Of a stretch of 64,000 nucleotides of DNA, positions 1 through 11,418 are shown one piece after another; the first letter of the stretch is position 1, and the number at the start of each line of letters is the position of its first letter. The position numbers and the translations under genes were made by a program. The notes below the pieces were generated by a model, which saw only the letters and a program-made list of their open reading frames with translations, was not told the origin of the DNA and made no database searches. Source of the stretch: an uncultured Rhodospirillales bacterium (lineage in GTDB: Bacteria > Pseudomonadota > Alphaproteobacteria > CAAGCB01 > CAG-977). Location: the NCBI GenBank assembly GCA_902777205.1, contig CACYSU010000008.1, positions 1 through 64,000 on the forward strand, given 5' to 3'.

Positions 1-65
1 CTACGGGTTGTTCGCTGCCGCTCACCGGTCAAGCCGGCCGCTCGGCGCTGTCGCGCCTGCGCGTC

Positions 66-100
66 GTCGCCTGCGGCGACCGAACCGCATCTGCGGTTCG
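66..100. repeat. two adjacent short inverted repeats
   Basis: Two hairpin-forming palindromes lie back to back. The first is a 5-bp stem (66-70 with 76-80); the second is a 9-bp stem with a 2-nt centre (81-89 with 92-100). Bases 1-65 are GC-rich with further small palindromes and no gene I can support. The arrangement resembles REP-type intergenic elements, but only one copy is visible, so this is a description rather than a family assignment. Confidence 0.4.
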
Positions 101-116
101 CATCCAAGTCTTCTAT

Positions 117-158
117 ACCAATAGAAAAGGGGATCGCGAGATCCCCTTTTCTATTGGT
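117..158 (-). terminator. perfect 19-bp hairpin at the 3' end of tRNA-Val
   Basis: Bases 117-135 pair without mismatch with 140-158 around a 4-nt loop. On the minus strand this hairpin directly follows, and includes, the 3' ACCA of the tRNA, and its descending arm carries a TTTT tract. It is probably the intrinsic terminator of the tRNA transcript. The symmetry would also let it work from the plus strand. Confidence 0.6.
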
Positions 159-231
159 AGGCGACTACGGATTCGAACCGCAGACCCTCTCGGTGTAAAC
201 GAGATGCTCTAACCAGCTGAGCTAGTCGCCC
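155..231 (-). tRNA. tRNA-Val (anticodon TAC), CCA encoded
   Basis: The minus strand folds as a cloverleaf. The acceptor arm GGGCGAC pairs with GTCGCCT (one G-T pair), followed by a D-arm, an anticodon stem with loop TTTACAC (anticodon TAC, valine), a T-arm with GGTTCGAATCC, discriminator A and an encoded CCA. The coordinates include the CCA. Confidence 0.93.
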
Positions 232-277
232 GTGAACAATCGCGGTTATACAGGATTTCCCACCCGATAATCAAGTC

Positions 278-313
278 AAAAAAAACAAGCGGCCGCGAAA
301 CGCGCACCGCCTG
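278..313 (-). terminator. intrinsic terminator downstream of hup
   Basis: On the minus strand an imperfect GC-rich hairpin (arms at 286-297 and 301-313, loop of three bases) is followed by eight consecutive T residues. It lies about 20 bases after the HU stop codon. Confidence 0.6.
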
Positions 314-334
314 TCTTTAAATAAGAAAGCGCGA

Positions 335-607
335 TTAGTTGACAGCGTCTTTCAAACCTTTGCCGGCCTTGAATTTCGGCTGTTTAGAAGCCGGAATATT
401 GATTTTGGCACCCGTACGGGGGTTGCGGCCTTCGGTCGCGGCGCGTTCAGCGATGCTGAACGTGCCAAAGCCGACCAGACGGACTTCGTCGCCTTTTTTC
501 AAGGCGCCGGTGATGGCGTTCAAAAAGGCATCAACGGATTTGCTGGCGTCCGTTTTGGACAGGCCGGTGTTCTTCGCTACTTCAGCTACGAGATCGTTCT
601 TATTCAC
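335..607 (-). CDS. hup: DNA-binding protein HU
   Basis: This 90-residue protein matches the HU/IHF family over its whole length. It has an N-terminal helical dimerisation part (MNKNDLVAEVA), the GFGTF turn at about residues 46-50, and the DNA-binding arm signature GRNPRTGAKINIPA at about 61-74. HU is an abundant nucleoid protein that bends and compacts DNA. Start: the frame opens with GTG at 605-607, preceded on the minus strand by an AGGGAG ribosome-binding site. The AT-rich region upstream (608-700) contains an inverted repeat, AGATTC at 645-650 with GAATCT at 657-662, which may be an operator but is not assigned. The gene is monocistronic, with a terminator downstream. Confidence 0.96.
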   Translation of the reverse strand: MNKNDLVAEVAKNTGLSKTDASKSVDAFLNAITGALKKGDEVRLVGFGTFSIAERAATEGRNPRTGAKINIPASKQPKFKAGKGLKDAVN

Positions 608-834
608 GTGAGGGCTCCCTCTATTAAATTAAAAGATAAAACTCAGATTCAATCGCGAATCTAGGGGAAAGTTTAAAACGCGAAGCTTTATCCGGTCAAT
701 AGGAAAAAGCGCGCTTTTCCGCATTTTTTTGCATTTTTTCAGAGATTTTTTTTGATTCACGGCACTGAAAAAGCGTTTTGAACCGCAAAATGCGGCCGGC
801 GGCGGGGGAAGTTGCGTATCGACGTTTTCCGCTC

Positions 835-863
835 TTGCGTTTTGGCGCGGCCGTCCTTATAAT
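835..863 (+). promoter_or_regulatory. sigma-70-type promoter of ssrA
   Basis: TTGCGT (835-840) and TATAAT (858-863) are separated by exactly 17 bases. The -10 hexamer matches consensus, and the expected start near 870 fits the 5' end of the tmRNA acceptor piece. Regulation beyond a strong constitutive promoter is not visible. Confidence 0.75.
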
Positions 864-869
864 TATGGC

Positions 870-1166
870 GTCGGGGTTTCCCGACTATGATGCTAAACGC
901 CCTATGGAATAGGCGTAGCGGACCCGGGGGCGGTACCCGGCGTCTCCACCATACGGGGACGAAACAGGATCGACGCGCGTAGTAAAGGTAAGGTTTGCAT
1001 CCGGCATTGTACCACCGTTATCGGGCTGTAATTTTAAATGCGAACGATAATCGCACTCAGGTTGCTCTCGCTGCGTAATGCGGCCGGATGACCGAACTTA
1101 ATCCCCGCGGCTTGAGCGTCGCGGGTGGGGCGGGGACTTGCCTAGCAACAGAAGTGTCCCGTTTTT
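870..1166 (+). ncRNA. ssrA: permuted two-piece tmRNA
   Basis: The 3' acceptor half precedes the coding half. A T-arm-like segment and CGTCTCCACCA end near 954, a very short spacer follows, and GGGGACGAAACAGGATCGACG opens the coding half. The arms GGGGACG and CGTCTCC pair as a 7-bp tRNA-like acceptor stem with one G-T pair. The tag reading frame at 1040-1078 encodes ANDNRTQVALAA and ends in TAA. A final helix (about 1131-1160) followed by a T-run (1162-1166) marks the end. tmRNA rescues stalled ribosomes and tags nascent chains for proteolysis. Circular permutation is the known alphaproteobacterial form and supports the taxonomic call. The exact 5' end is inferred from the promoter. Confidence 0.93.
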
Positions 1167-1196
1167 CTTTAACCGCTTTATTTAAAAGGATCGCCG

Positions 1197-1643
1197 ATGA
1201 CCGAAATTTCCTATGAACACCTTGTCGAACGGGCTTTGATGCACGTCGTGCGCGACGCGTTGAAACTGGCGCAGGAAAACGGATTGGACGGCAATCACTT
1301 CTATATCACTTTTCAAACGAACCGTCGGGATGTCGTTTTGTCGAAACGGCTGAAGGCCGGATACCCCGAGGAAATGACCATCGTTTTACAGCACGAATTC
1401 AGCGATTTGGATGTCGGCGACGAATCGTTTTCGGTCACGCTGAGTTTTTCGGGCATTTCCGAACGCATCACGGTGCCGTTCGACGCGATCACGCGCTTTG
1501 CCGACCCGTTCGCGCAATTCGCGGTTTCGTTCAACGCCGTCGCGCCCGCGCCCGAACCCGTCAGCCCCGAAACGCCCGCGGACGTTCCCGCCGCCGACGG
1601 CGAAAACGTCGTCAGCCTCAGCGCGTTCCGCAAAAAGAAATAA
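1197..1643 (+). CDS. sspB: SspB, ClpXP adaptor for ssrA-tagged proteins
   Basis: This 148-residue protein matches alphaproteobacterial SspB. It has a folded beta-rich domain (about residues 1-105), a Pro/Ala/Glu-rich linker (about 115-135) and a short basic C-terminal tail, VVSLSAFRKKK. In this family the tail docks the ClpX N-domain while the folded domain binds the ssrA tag, so tagged proteins are handed to ClpXP. The gene begins 30 bases after the tmRNA terminator, and AAAGGATCGCCG before the ATG provides the ribosome-binding site. Placing the adaptor next to ssrA is functionally coherent. Confidence 0.9.
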   Translation: MTEISYEHLVERALMHVVRDALKLAQENGLDGNHFYITFQTNRRDVVLSKRLKAGYPEEMTIVLQHEFSDLDVGDESFSVTLSFSGISERITVPFDAITRFADPFAQFAVSFNAVAPAPEPVSPETPADVPAADGENVVSLSAFRKKK

Positions 1644-1646
1644 GCC

Positions 1647-3212
1647 ATGCTGTTCCCCGCGCCGGCGGCTTTCCGCGAAATCGACACCGATCCGGTTTTT
1701 GTTGAAAACGGATTCCTGCGCGTCCCCGCCCGCGTGTTCGAGGATCTGGCCTTTGCCGCGTTCCGCGACGTGTCGCATTTGCTGCGCGCGGATCATCTGC
1801 GGGCTTTGCGCGGCGTGTTCGACGATCCGCGATCCTCCGCCAACGAAAGGTTCGCCGCCCTGCAGTTTTTGAAAAACGCGAACATCGCGGCGGGCATGGT
1901 TCTGCCGCTGTGTCAGGATACGGGAACGGCGATCGTTCTGGGCGAAAAGGGGCATCTGGTTTTAACGGACGGCGAAGAGGCCGCGGCGATCGAACGGGGC
2001 GTCAAAAAAGCCTACACCACGCTGAATTTGCGTTATTCCCAAAACGCGCCGACATCGTTTTTCACGGAAAGAAACACGGGCGACAACCTGCCCGCGCAAA
2101 TCGACCTGACGGCGGCGAAAGGCGACACTTACCGTTTTTTGATGATCGCCAAAGGCGGCGGATCGGCGAACAAGACATACCTGTTCCAACAAACGCGCGC
2201 CCTGCTGAACAAACCTGCGCTGATTTCCTTTTTATTGGAAAAGATTCGGGAAATCGGCACGGCGGCCTGCCCGCCCTATCATCTGGCGGTCGTCGTCGGC
2301 GGCACCAGCGCCGAAGCCAACCTGAAAGCCGTCAAACTGGCGTCCGCCAAAGCTTTGGACGCCATGCCCGCGGCCGAATCGGGGTTCAGGGACACGGATC
2401 TGGAAAACGAGCTGCTGCCCCTGATCAACGCCAACGGTTTGGGCGCGCAATTCGGCGGCAGCCATTTCTGTTTGGACGTTCGGGTGATCCGCCTGTCGCG
2501 TCACGGCGCGTCCCTGCCCGTCGGCATCGGCGTTTCGTGCGTCGCGGACAGGAACATTCTGGCGCAAATCACGCCCGACGGCGCGTTTTTGGAACGGCTG
2601 GAAACCGATCCGGCGCAATACCTGCCCGACATTCGGGACGACGCGCTGAACGACACGGGCGCGCGAATCGACCTGAACCGGCCGATATCCGAAACGCTGG
2701 CCGATTTGGACAAGCTGAGCGTCGGGGATCGGGTGTCGCTGAACGGCACGCTGATCGTGGCGCGCGACATCGCCCACGCGCGGTTCAAGGAAATGCTGGA
2801 ACGGGGCGAAGAGCTGCCGGATTATTTGAAACGCTTTCCGGTTTATTACGCGGGTCCCGCCAAAACGCCCGCGGGGATGCCGTCGGGATCGTTCGGCCCC
2901 ACCACGGCGGGACGCATGGATTCCTATGTCGATTTGCTGCAAAAACACGGCGCGTCGCTGATCATGCTGGCCAAAGGCAACCGATCGGACGCTGTGACGG
3001 CCGCCTGCCGCGACAACGGCGGATTTTATCTGGGGACGCTGGGCGGCGCGGCGGCGCAAACGGCGGCGGAACACATCACGGAATGTCGCTGTCTGGCCTT
3101 TCCCGAATTGGGGATGGAAGCGGTGTGGCAAATCACGGTCAGGGACTTTCCTGCTTTCGTGCTGACGGACAACAAAGGCAACGATTTTTTCAAACGGATT
3201 TTGAAAAAATGA
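1647..3212 (+). CDS. fumA: class I (iron-sulfur) fumarate hydratase
   Basis: This 521-residue protein carries both the alpha and beta parts of class I fumarases in one chain. The three cluster cysteines expected for the family are present: C89 in PLCQDTGT, C208 in GTAACPPYH and C298 in IGVSCVADR. The C-terminal beta domain (from about residue 350) contains the glycine-rich PSGSFGPTTAGRMDSYV stretch. It would convert fumarate and malate in the TCA cycle with an oxygen-sensitive 4Fe-4S cluster. Tartrate dehydratases share this fold, so the substrate is inferred. The gene follows sspB by three bases and overlaps the next gene by ATGA, so the three genes look co-transcribed. Confidence 0.9.
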   Translation: MLFPAPAAFREIDTDPVFVENGFLRVPARVFEDLAFAAFRDVSHLLRADHLRALRGVFDDPRSSANERFAALQFLKNANIAAGMVLPLCQDTGTAIVLGEKGHLVLTDGEEAAAIERGVKKAYTTLNLRYSQNAPTSFFTERNTGDNLPAQIDLTAAKGDTYRFLMIAKGGGSANKTYLFQQTRALLNKPALISFLLEKIREIGTAACPPYHLAVVVGGTSAEANLKAVKLASAKALDAMPAAESGFRDTDLENELLPLINANGLGAQFGGSHFCLDVRVIRLSRHGASLPVGIGVSCVADRNILAQITPDGAFLERLETDPAQYLPDIRDDALNDTGARIDLNRPISETLADLDKLSVGDRVSLNGTLIVARDIAHARFKEMLERGEELPDYLKRFPVYYAGPAKTPAGMPSGSFGPTTAGRMDSYVDLLQKHGASLIMLAKGNRSDAVTAACRDNGGFYLGTLGGAAAQTAAEHITECRCLAFPELGMEAVWQITVRDFPAFVLTDNKGNDFFKRILKK

Positions 3213-3415
3213 GCGTGCGCAAATATTCCGTCATGATCGCCGGCCACCGCACCAGCGTTTCGCTGGAACCCGAATTTTACGCGGCGTTGAAAAAGATCGC
3301 CGCCGGCAAAGGGATGACGCCCGCCGAATTGATCACGCAAATCGACGCCGAACGGACGGACAGCCTGTCGTCGTCCCTGCGCGTGTTTGTTTTAAAGGCC
3401 GTTTCGGGGGATTAA
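3209..3415 (+). CDS. small ribbon-helix-helix domain protein
   Basis: This 68-residue protein starts at an ATG overlapping the fumarase stop codon (ATGA), which suggests translational coupling. The pattern RKYSVMIAGHRTSVSLEPEF followed by a helix containing GMTPAELITQID fits the alphaproteobacterial ribbon-helix-helix family often called RHH_4: a beta strand plus two helices, binding DNA as a dimer. Its targets are unknown. The last 24 bases overlap the convergent lipoprotein gene on the other strand. Confidence 0.8.
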   Translation: MSVRKYSVMIAGHRTSVSLEPEFYAALKKIAAGKGMTPAELITQIDAERTDSLSSSLRVFVLKAVSGD

Positions 3416-3745
3416 GACGGGCTTTTCGCGGCAATCGAACGTCGCGCGGCGGAAACCGTCCCGCTTTGTCAGCCGCATATCGACCAAAATCACGTCGCGC
3501 CCCTGCCCTTCGCAAAAACGGCGGGCGTGATCCTCCAGCTGAACCAGACGGACGTTCGCGTCCCTGTATTCATAGGCGATCCGCTTTGAACGCACTTCGG
3601 CGATGCGGACATCCTCGGTTTTCAAAACCAGCAAATCGCTGTCGATCGCCGTTTCCAACATCAAGGGCGTCTTGTCTTCGACCCGCCGTTCGGCGCAAGC
3701 CGTCAGCGCGCACACGATTCCCGCCGTCAACAAAAGCTTTTTCAT
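3392..3745 (-). CDS. small lipoprotein of unknown function
   Basis: This 117-residue protein has a lipoprotein signal peptide, MKKLLLTAGIVCALTAC, with lipobox LTAC and the lipidated cysteine near residue 17. The mature part is charged and has no domain I recognise. It is the last gene of a minus-strand operon of four exported proteins (5014 down to 3392). Its start codon overlaps the previous stop by four bases. The envelope location is seen in the sequence; the function is unknown. Confidence 0.75.
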   Translation of the reverse strand: MKKLLLTAGIVCALTACAERRVEDKTPLMLETAIDSDLLVLKTEDVRIAEVRSKRIAYEYRDANVRLVQLEDHARRFCEGQGRDVILVDMRLTKRDGFRRATFDCREKPVLIPRNGL

Positions 3746-4269
3746 TTTTTCGCCGCCGCCTTGCCGTCGATTTCCTCGGCCTTGATTTTATCGCCCAAAG
3801 CCTGCACCTTGGCGATCCTGTCCAAACGGTCGGCCTTGGCGCGCGCCTTTTGCGCGTCGTAGGATTCGCGCGCGGCGATGATGTCCTTTTCGTTTGACGG
3901 CACCCCTTTGGCCACATCGACGGTATAGGTGTAAATCTTTTCCCCGTTCTGGTTGAACAGGTCGAACGTGACGGTGTCGCGGTCGATTTTAATCACCGGC
4001 GACCCGTTTTTGTCCTTCATCGTAATGCCGCGGCGTTCCAGCCGTTTTTCAACCGTGGTGACCAGATAATCTTTGATTTCCGCGTCGTTCCGTTTGCGCA
4101 GGACGCGGCCGGCGTCGTCGCGTTTGTAAATCAGCTCGCCCAGCGCGCCCATTTCGGAACATCCGGAATCCATGCCGCCGCGGCCGTCGAACCCGCCCGA
4201 ACAGACGGCCTGCGCCTGCGTCCCCATCAGCATCCCCAATGCGAAAATCACATATTTTTTCATCATCAT
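3742..4269 (-). CDS. exported protein of unknown function
   Basis: This 175-residue protein has a Sec signal peptide (MMMKKYVIFALGMLMGTQAQA) ending near residue 21. The mature N-terminus contains two cysteines (AVCSGG and SGCSEM) that could form a disulfide. The C-terminal third is a charged, probably coiled helix rich in Ala, Lys, Asp and Arg. It overlaps the genes on both sides by four bases, so it is translationally coupled within the operon. I recognise no family. Confidence 0.75.
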   Translation of the reverse strand: MMMKKYVIFALGMLMGTQAQAVCSGGFDGRGGMDSGCSEMGALGELIYKRDDAGRVLRKRNDAEIKDYLVTTVEKRLERRGITMKDKNGSPVIKIDRDTVTFDLFNQNGEKIYTYTVDVAKGVPSNEKDIIAARESYDAQKARAKADRLDRIAKVQALGDKIKAEEIDGKAAAKK

Positions 4270-4664
4270 TCTTCCTTTATCGAAATGCGGCTCATCACGT
4301 CATCCTGCTGTCTTTTTGTCAGTTTGTCAAATTCGGGATTGTCCACATCGAATTTCAAAACCTTGTCCTCGTCCTTTTCCTGAAAGATTTTCACGCCCGT
4401 CTGGTGAATACGACTGTTGTCCGATTGCTGCGCGGCCGGCGTCTTTTTCTGCGGCGAAACGGCGGCGCTTTGCGCGTTTTGGCCGGTTTGCGCGGACGAC
4501 GGACGAACGTATTGCCGTTCAACCCTTTGCGTTTGTTCGCGTTTGACCGTATAGGGCTTGAACCCGCGGCGGCGGCTGTAAGCGCGCATATCGACGACCT
4601 GCGCGGACGCGACCGACGCGAACAGAACCATTCCCGATAAAAGCAACAAAAAACGACGCATCAT
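4266..4664 (-). CDS. exported protein of the VVDMRAYS pair (copy 2)
   Basis: This 132-residue protein has a signal peptide (MMRRFLLLLSGMVLFASVASA). The mature chain starts with QVVDMRAYSRRRGFKPY, nearly identical to the mature N-terminus of the neighbouring gene product. The middle is Gln/Ala-rich and low in complexity (about residues 45-85), followed by a charged tail. It is 8 bases after copy 1 and overlaps the next gene by four bases. The conserved 16-residue block directly after the cleavage site is the only obvious functional signal. Confidence 0.75.
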   Translation of the reverse strand: MMRRFLLLLSGMVLFASVASAQVVDMRAYSRRRGFKPYTVKREQTQRVERQYVRPSSAQTGQNAQSAAVSPQKKTPAAQQSDNSRIHQTGVKIFQEKDEDKVLKFDVDNPEFDKLTKRQQDDVMSRISIKEE

Positions 4665-4672
4665 CCCCCGCG

Positions 4673-5014
4673 TTAAATATCCGGCAGCACTTCCGGATTT
4701 TCATCAATGTATTTCTGCATTTCCTTGTGCTGTTTCGATTTCGCCTCTGAAACGGCGGGCGGCTGCGCCGGCGCGTTCTGACTTTGCTGCTGCGGCTGTT
4801 GCTGCGGTTTCTGCGCCACCAACTGCGCTCCCCCCGTTTTCGGCGAAGCGGCGGTCGTTTTATGCACGACGGGCTGATGCCCCGCCGATTTTTTGGCGTG
4901 ATACGCCTTGAACCCGCGCTTGATGCTGTAAGCGCGCATATCAACAACGTCGGCGGACGCGGCCGTCCCCGACAGCATCAAAACAATCGTCAATATCACA
5001 CCGGCCGTCTTCAT
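4673..5014 (-). CDS. exported protein of the VVDMRAYS pair (copy 1)
   Basis: This 113-residue protein is read from the ATG at 5014, preceded by GAGAGGAAAGAG. An in-frame start 45 bases upstream would add residues before the signal peptide. The signal peptide MKTAGVILTIVLMLSGTAASA is followed by DVVDMRAYSIKRGFKAY, then Lys/His-rich and Gln/Pro-rich low-complexity sequence. It is the first gene of the four-gene exported-protein operon and a diverged tandem duplicate of the next gene, since only the signal region and the mature N-terminal motif are conserved. Function unknown. Confidence 0.72.
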   Translation of the reverse strand: MKTAGVILTIVLMLSGTAASADVVDMRAYSIKRGFKAYHAKKSAGHQPVVHKTTAASPKTGGAQLVAQKPQQQPQQQSQNAPAQPPAVSEAKSKQHKEMQKYIDENPEVLPDI

Positions 5015-5170
5015 CTCTTTCCTCTCCGCGGCGTTTATTTTAACATTCCGGACGCGCATTTTTCAACACGCGGGTGCGCGGACGCGCAAAAAAACATTGT
5101 CATAGCCCTTAACCTTGCCGTTTTCTTATGCTATAGTGGCTTCGGTTTTATGAAAGCACCGGACGGAATC

Positions 5171-5998
5171 ATGATTGACAGGAAAAAAATCGCAAAACGT
5201 TTCAAAACCGTCGCAAAGGCCGCGGCGCAAAAATCAGCCGCCGCGTTCGACAGGGCGTTAAAATCGCCGGCCGTTCGCCAAGCCGCCGATTCGCTGCGGT
5301 GGGGGAATTTGCGCCCCCGATTGGTTCGCGGGGGCGAAATCGTCGCCGCCTTTACCCGTGAACAGCCTAAAACCGCGGCGTTCATCTATGTCTGCCTGTT
5401 CTGCGCGTTTTCCATCGGATTTCTGGACGAACCGTTCGCGGCCGCGCGTCTGTCCGCGCCGCAGCAGGGCAACCTGTCCGTTTTGGCGGATTTGAACCCG
5501 TCGGGCTGGTGGTTTTTGATTCTGGCCGGATTGTGGCTGTTTTACATGGCCGTCGCGGGATTGTCGCTGACGACGGACGTGTTTGAAAAAAATATGGTCA
5601 AAGCGCGCGCCGTTCTGTTCGTTCTGCTGACGCTGACCCTGTCGTCGGGCGTCACGCTGGTGCTGAACATCGTGGCCGGACGCTACACGCCCGAATTTTT
5701 GGACACCATGCATTTATACGGTTTTTCGGCGTTCCGGTTCCGCGTTTCCGAAACCTCCTTCCCCAGCTTCGCCGTCCAAAGTTTGTGGGCGGTGGTTGTC
5801 GCGGCCGCGTCCTTTTGGCCGAAGATCCGCTGGTATCTGTACGCGCTGGCCGCGCTGACGACCCTGTCAACGGTGATCGCCGCCCAATGCTTTATCAGCG
5901 ACGCGGTCATGGGAACGTACATCGGCGTCATGATGTATTTCGTCGCGCGCTGGATCGTTTCCGAAAACCGCGAAAACATCCCGCTGATTTCGCTGTGA
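5171..5998 (+). CDS. PAP2-like integral membrane protein, probably catalytically degenerate
   Basis: This 275-residue protein has a basic cytoplasmic N-terminus (about 60 residues) and about six hydrophobic segments. The C-terminal half follows the layout of PAP2-type lipid phosphatases: VAGRYTP, then SFPSFAVQS near nucleotide 5765, then AAQCFISDAVMGTYIG near 5890. The usual PSGH histidine is absent (PSFA) and the usual SRxxxxxH is replaced by AAQCF. A lipid phosphatase role is therefore doubtful. The start chosen is the ATG at 5171, with GGACGGA just upstream; an earlier in-frame ATG lies at 5150. It is convergent with the next gene, with no bases between the stops. Confidence 0.6.
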   Translation: MIDRKKIAKRFKTVAKAAAQKSAAAFDRALKSPAVRQAADSLRWGNLRPRLVRGGEIVAAFTREQPKTAAFIYVCLFCAFSIGFLDEPFAAARLSAPQQGNLSVLADLNPSGWWFLILAGLWLFYMAVAGLSLTTDVFEKNMVKARAVLFVLLTLTLSSGVTLVLNIVAGRYTPEFLDTMHLYGFSAFRFRVSETSFPSFAVQSLWAVVVAAASFWPKIRWYLYALAALTTLSTVIAAQCFISDAVMGTYIGVMMYFVARWIVSENRENIPLISL

Positions 5999-6646
5999 TC
6001 AATCGCTTAAAATACGGGTCAGGGCGTCGCGGTTCAATTTGATCAGCTCGTATTCCTCGGGCGTGACGGGCGCTTTTGCGCTGGTGGCGGCGCGCACGGT
6101 GCGAATCGAATTGATGTATTGGTCGCGCATCTTCTTTTTGGCGTTGTCGGAAAGACTTTTGTTTTCATCCAGCTGGCGAATCTGAAATTCCAAATGGTTC
6201 TGCAGGTTCGTCTGCTTCGTTTCCTGTTCCATAATGGACAGGGTGGCGCGGAATTTCCGTTCCAGCAAAAAGAACCTGTCCGCCGCCCATCCGCGCGCGT
6301 CCAGCCACCGGACGACCTCCGCCGGATAATCCGACGATTTCGACACCCCCAGATAGGCCACGGCTTTGTACTGGTTGCCGTCCGTTTTCAGCCACTTGGC
6401 GTATTTGCGCCAATCACGGGCGAACGCGCGCAATTCGTCGAAAGTGATCTGGCCGGACGCGTCCACATCCTTTTGCGGCATGGGCGTCGCCTGTTCGGGC
6501 GGTTTCGGCCGCTGTGAAAAGCTTTTATCCGCCGAATATTGCAGGCTGGGCGTTCCGGACGCCGGAAACGGCGCGGCAAAAGCGGCGGGCGCGATCAACG
6601 CGGCCGTCAAAAAACACACACAAGAACGGTAACGCCCTTTTGCCAT
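5999..6646 (-). CDS. exported protein with one EF-hand-like loop
   Basis: This 215-residue protein has a signal peptide (cleavage near AAFAAP, about residue 25). Residues 60-71 (DVDASGQITFDE) fit the 12-residue EF-hand calcium loop: acidic positions 1, 3 and 12, Ser at 5, Gly at 6 and Ile at 8. The rest is helical and charged, with a long amphipathic stretch at about 125-185. Only one loop is clear, whereas EF-hands usually pair, so binding is a hypothesis. Function unknown. Confidence 0.7.
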   Translation of the reverse strand: MAKGRYRSCVCFLTAALIAPAAFAAPFPASGTPSLQYSADKSFSQRPKPPEQATPMPQKDVDASGQITFDELRAFARDWRKYAKWLKTDGNQYKAVAYLGVSKSSDYPAEVVRWLDARGWAADRFFLLERKFRATLSIMEQETKQTNLQNHLEFQIRQLDENKSLSDNAKKKMRDQYINSIRTVRAATSAKAPVTPEEYELIKLNRDALTRILSD

Positions 6647-6727
6647 GGTTCTTTTCCTGTTTTTATTTTTTCAAATTTCCGGTATTATAGATAAATCGTA
6701 ATGAAAAGTCCATAAAGAGTATGGAAT

Positions 6728-7489
6728 ATGCGGCAAATCTGTTTTTTGGCGGACACGACGGAAATCGCGCAGCAATCCCTGTTGCGCCTGCGCCGGATGT
6801 ACGGCGGCGCGACGTGCGCCAAGGCCGACGTTTTCGTTGTTTTGGGCGGCGACGGGTTCATGTTGGAATCCTTGCACAAACACATCGGCAAAGGCATCCC
6901 GTTTTACGGCATGAACCGCGGCAGCGTCGGTTTTTTGATGAACAAATACCGCGAAGAGGATTTGAACGAACGGCTGGACAACGCCGATTGCGCGACGCTG
7001 CGCCCGCTGGTCATGGACGCGGCGGCGGCGAACGGCAAACACAAACGCGCGCTGGCGTTCAACGAAGTGTCGCTGTGGCGGCAAAGCCGGCAGGCGGCCG
7101 AAATTTCCATCAGCATCGACGGCGTGCAGAAAATGCCGCATCTGGTTTGCGACGGCGCGCTGGTATCCACGCCGGCGGGCAGCACGGCCTATAATTTTTC
7201 GGCGCACGGCCCCATTTTGCCGATGACATCGAACGTGCTGGCCTTGACCCCGATCAGCCCGTTCCGCCCCCGCCGGTGGCAGGGCGCAATCATCCCCCGC
7301 CACGCGGAAATCGTTTTCGACGTGCTGCAAAGCGACAAACGCCCCGTCAGCGCGGTGGCCGATTTCACGGAACTGCGCAACGCCGTCAAAGTCACCGTCA
7401 AAGAAGACCGCACGATCGGCCTGAACCTGCTGTTCGATCCCGAATACAATTTGGAAGACCGCGTTTTGGACGAACAGTTCTGGGGATAA
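6728..7489 (+). CDS. nadK: NAD kinase
   Basis: This 253-residue protein has the family hallmarks: VVLGGDGFMLES (the GGDG motif, about residues 37-49) and STPAGSTAYNFSAHGP (about 155-170), which belongs to the NAD-binding glycine-rich region. It phosphorylates NAD to NADP in the cytoplasm and so feeds biosynthetic reductions. The length is typical of the short alphaproteobacterial form. It is transcribed divergently from the preceding exported-protein gene and ends at a bidirectional terminator (7561-7594). Confidence 0.93.
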   Translation: MRQICFLADTTEIAQQSLLRLRRMYGGATCAKADVFVVLGGDGFMLESLHKHIGKGIPFYGMNRGSVGFLMNKYREEDLNERLDNADCATLRPLVMDAAAANGKHKRALAFNEVSLWRQSRQAAEISISIDGVQKMPHLVCDGALVSTPAGSTAYNFSAHGPILPMTSNVLALTPISPFRPRRWQGAIIPRHAEIVFDVLQSDKRPVSAVADFTELRNAVKVTVKEDRTIGLNLLFDPEYNLEDRVLDEQFWG

Positions 7490-7560
7490 CCCGCCTTTCG
7501 CGCCCCGTCTGTTTTTCCCCTGTTTTGCGAATCCCTTTTCGCCCCGTTCGATCCGGACAC

Positions 7561-7594
7561 AAAAAAGCCCTTGAAAAAATTCAAGGGCTTTTTT
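7561..7594. terminator. bidirectional terminator between nadK and tRNA-Thr
   Basis: A perfect 15-bp stem (7561-7575 with 7580-7594) around an AAAA loop begins with A6 and ends with T6. It can end transcription of nadK on the plus strand and of tRNA-Thr on the minus strand. Confidence 0.85.
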
Positions 7595-7596
7595 AA

Positions 7597-7672
<76 letters not shown>

Positions 7673-7741
7673 ACGGCAAGGTTCTTTATAGACGATTTTT
7701 AAAAAACTGCAAGCGTTTTTTTTCAAAAAGTCTAAAAAAAA

Positions 7742-11393
<3,652 letters not shown>

Positions 11394-11418
11394 CAATTCG
11401 TTTGCCGTTAAAATCGTC

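Noticed and set aside
66-100. CRISPR or insertion-sequence end
   Set aside because: Only two short unrelated palindromes are present, with no transposase frame or repeated unit in the window.
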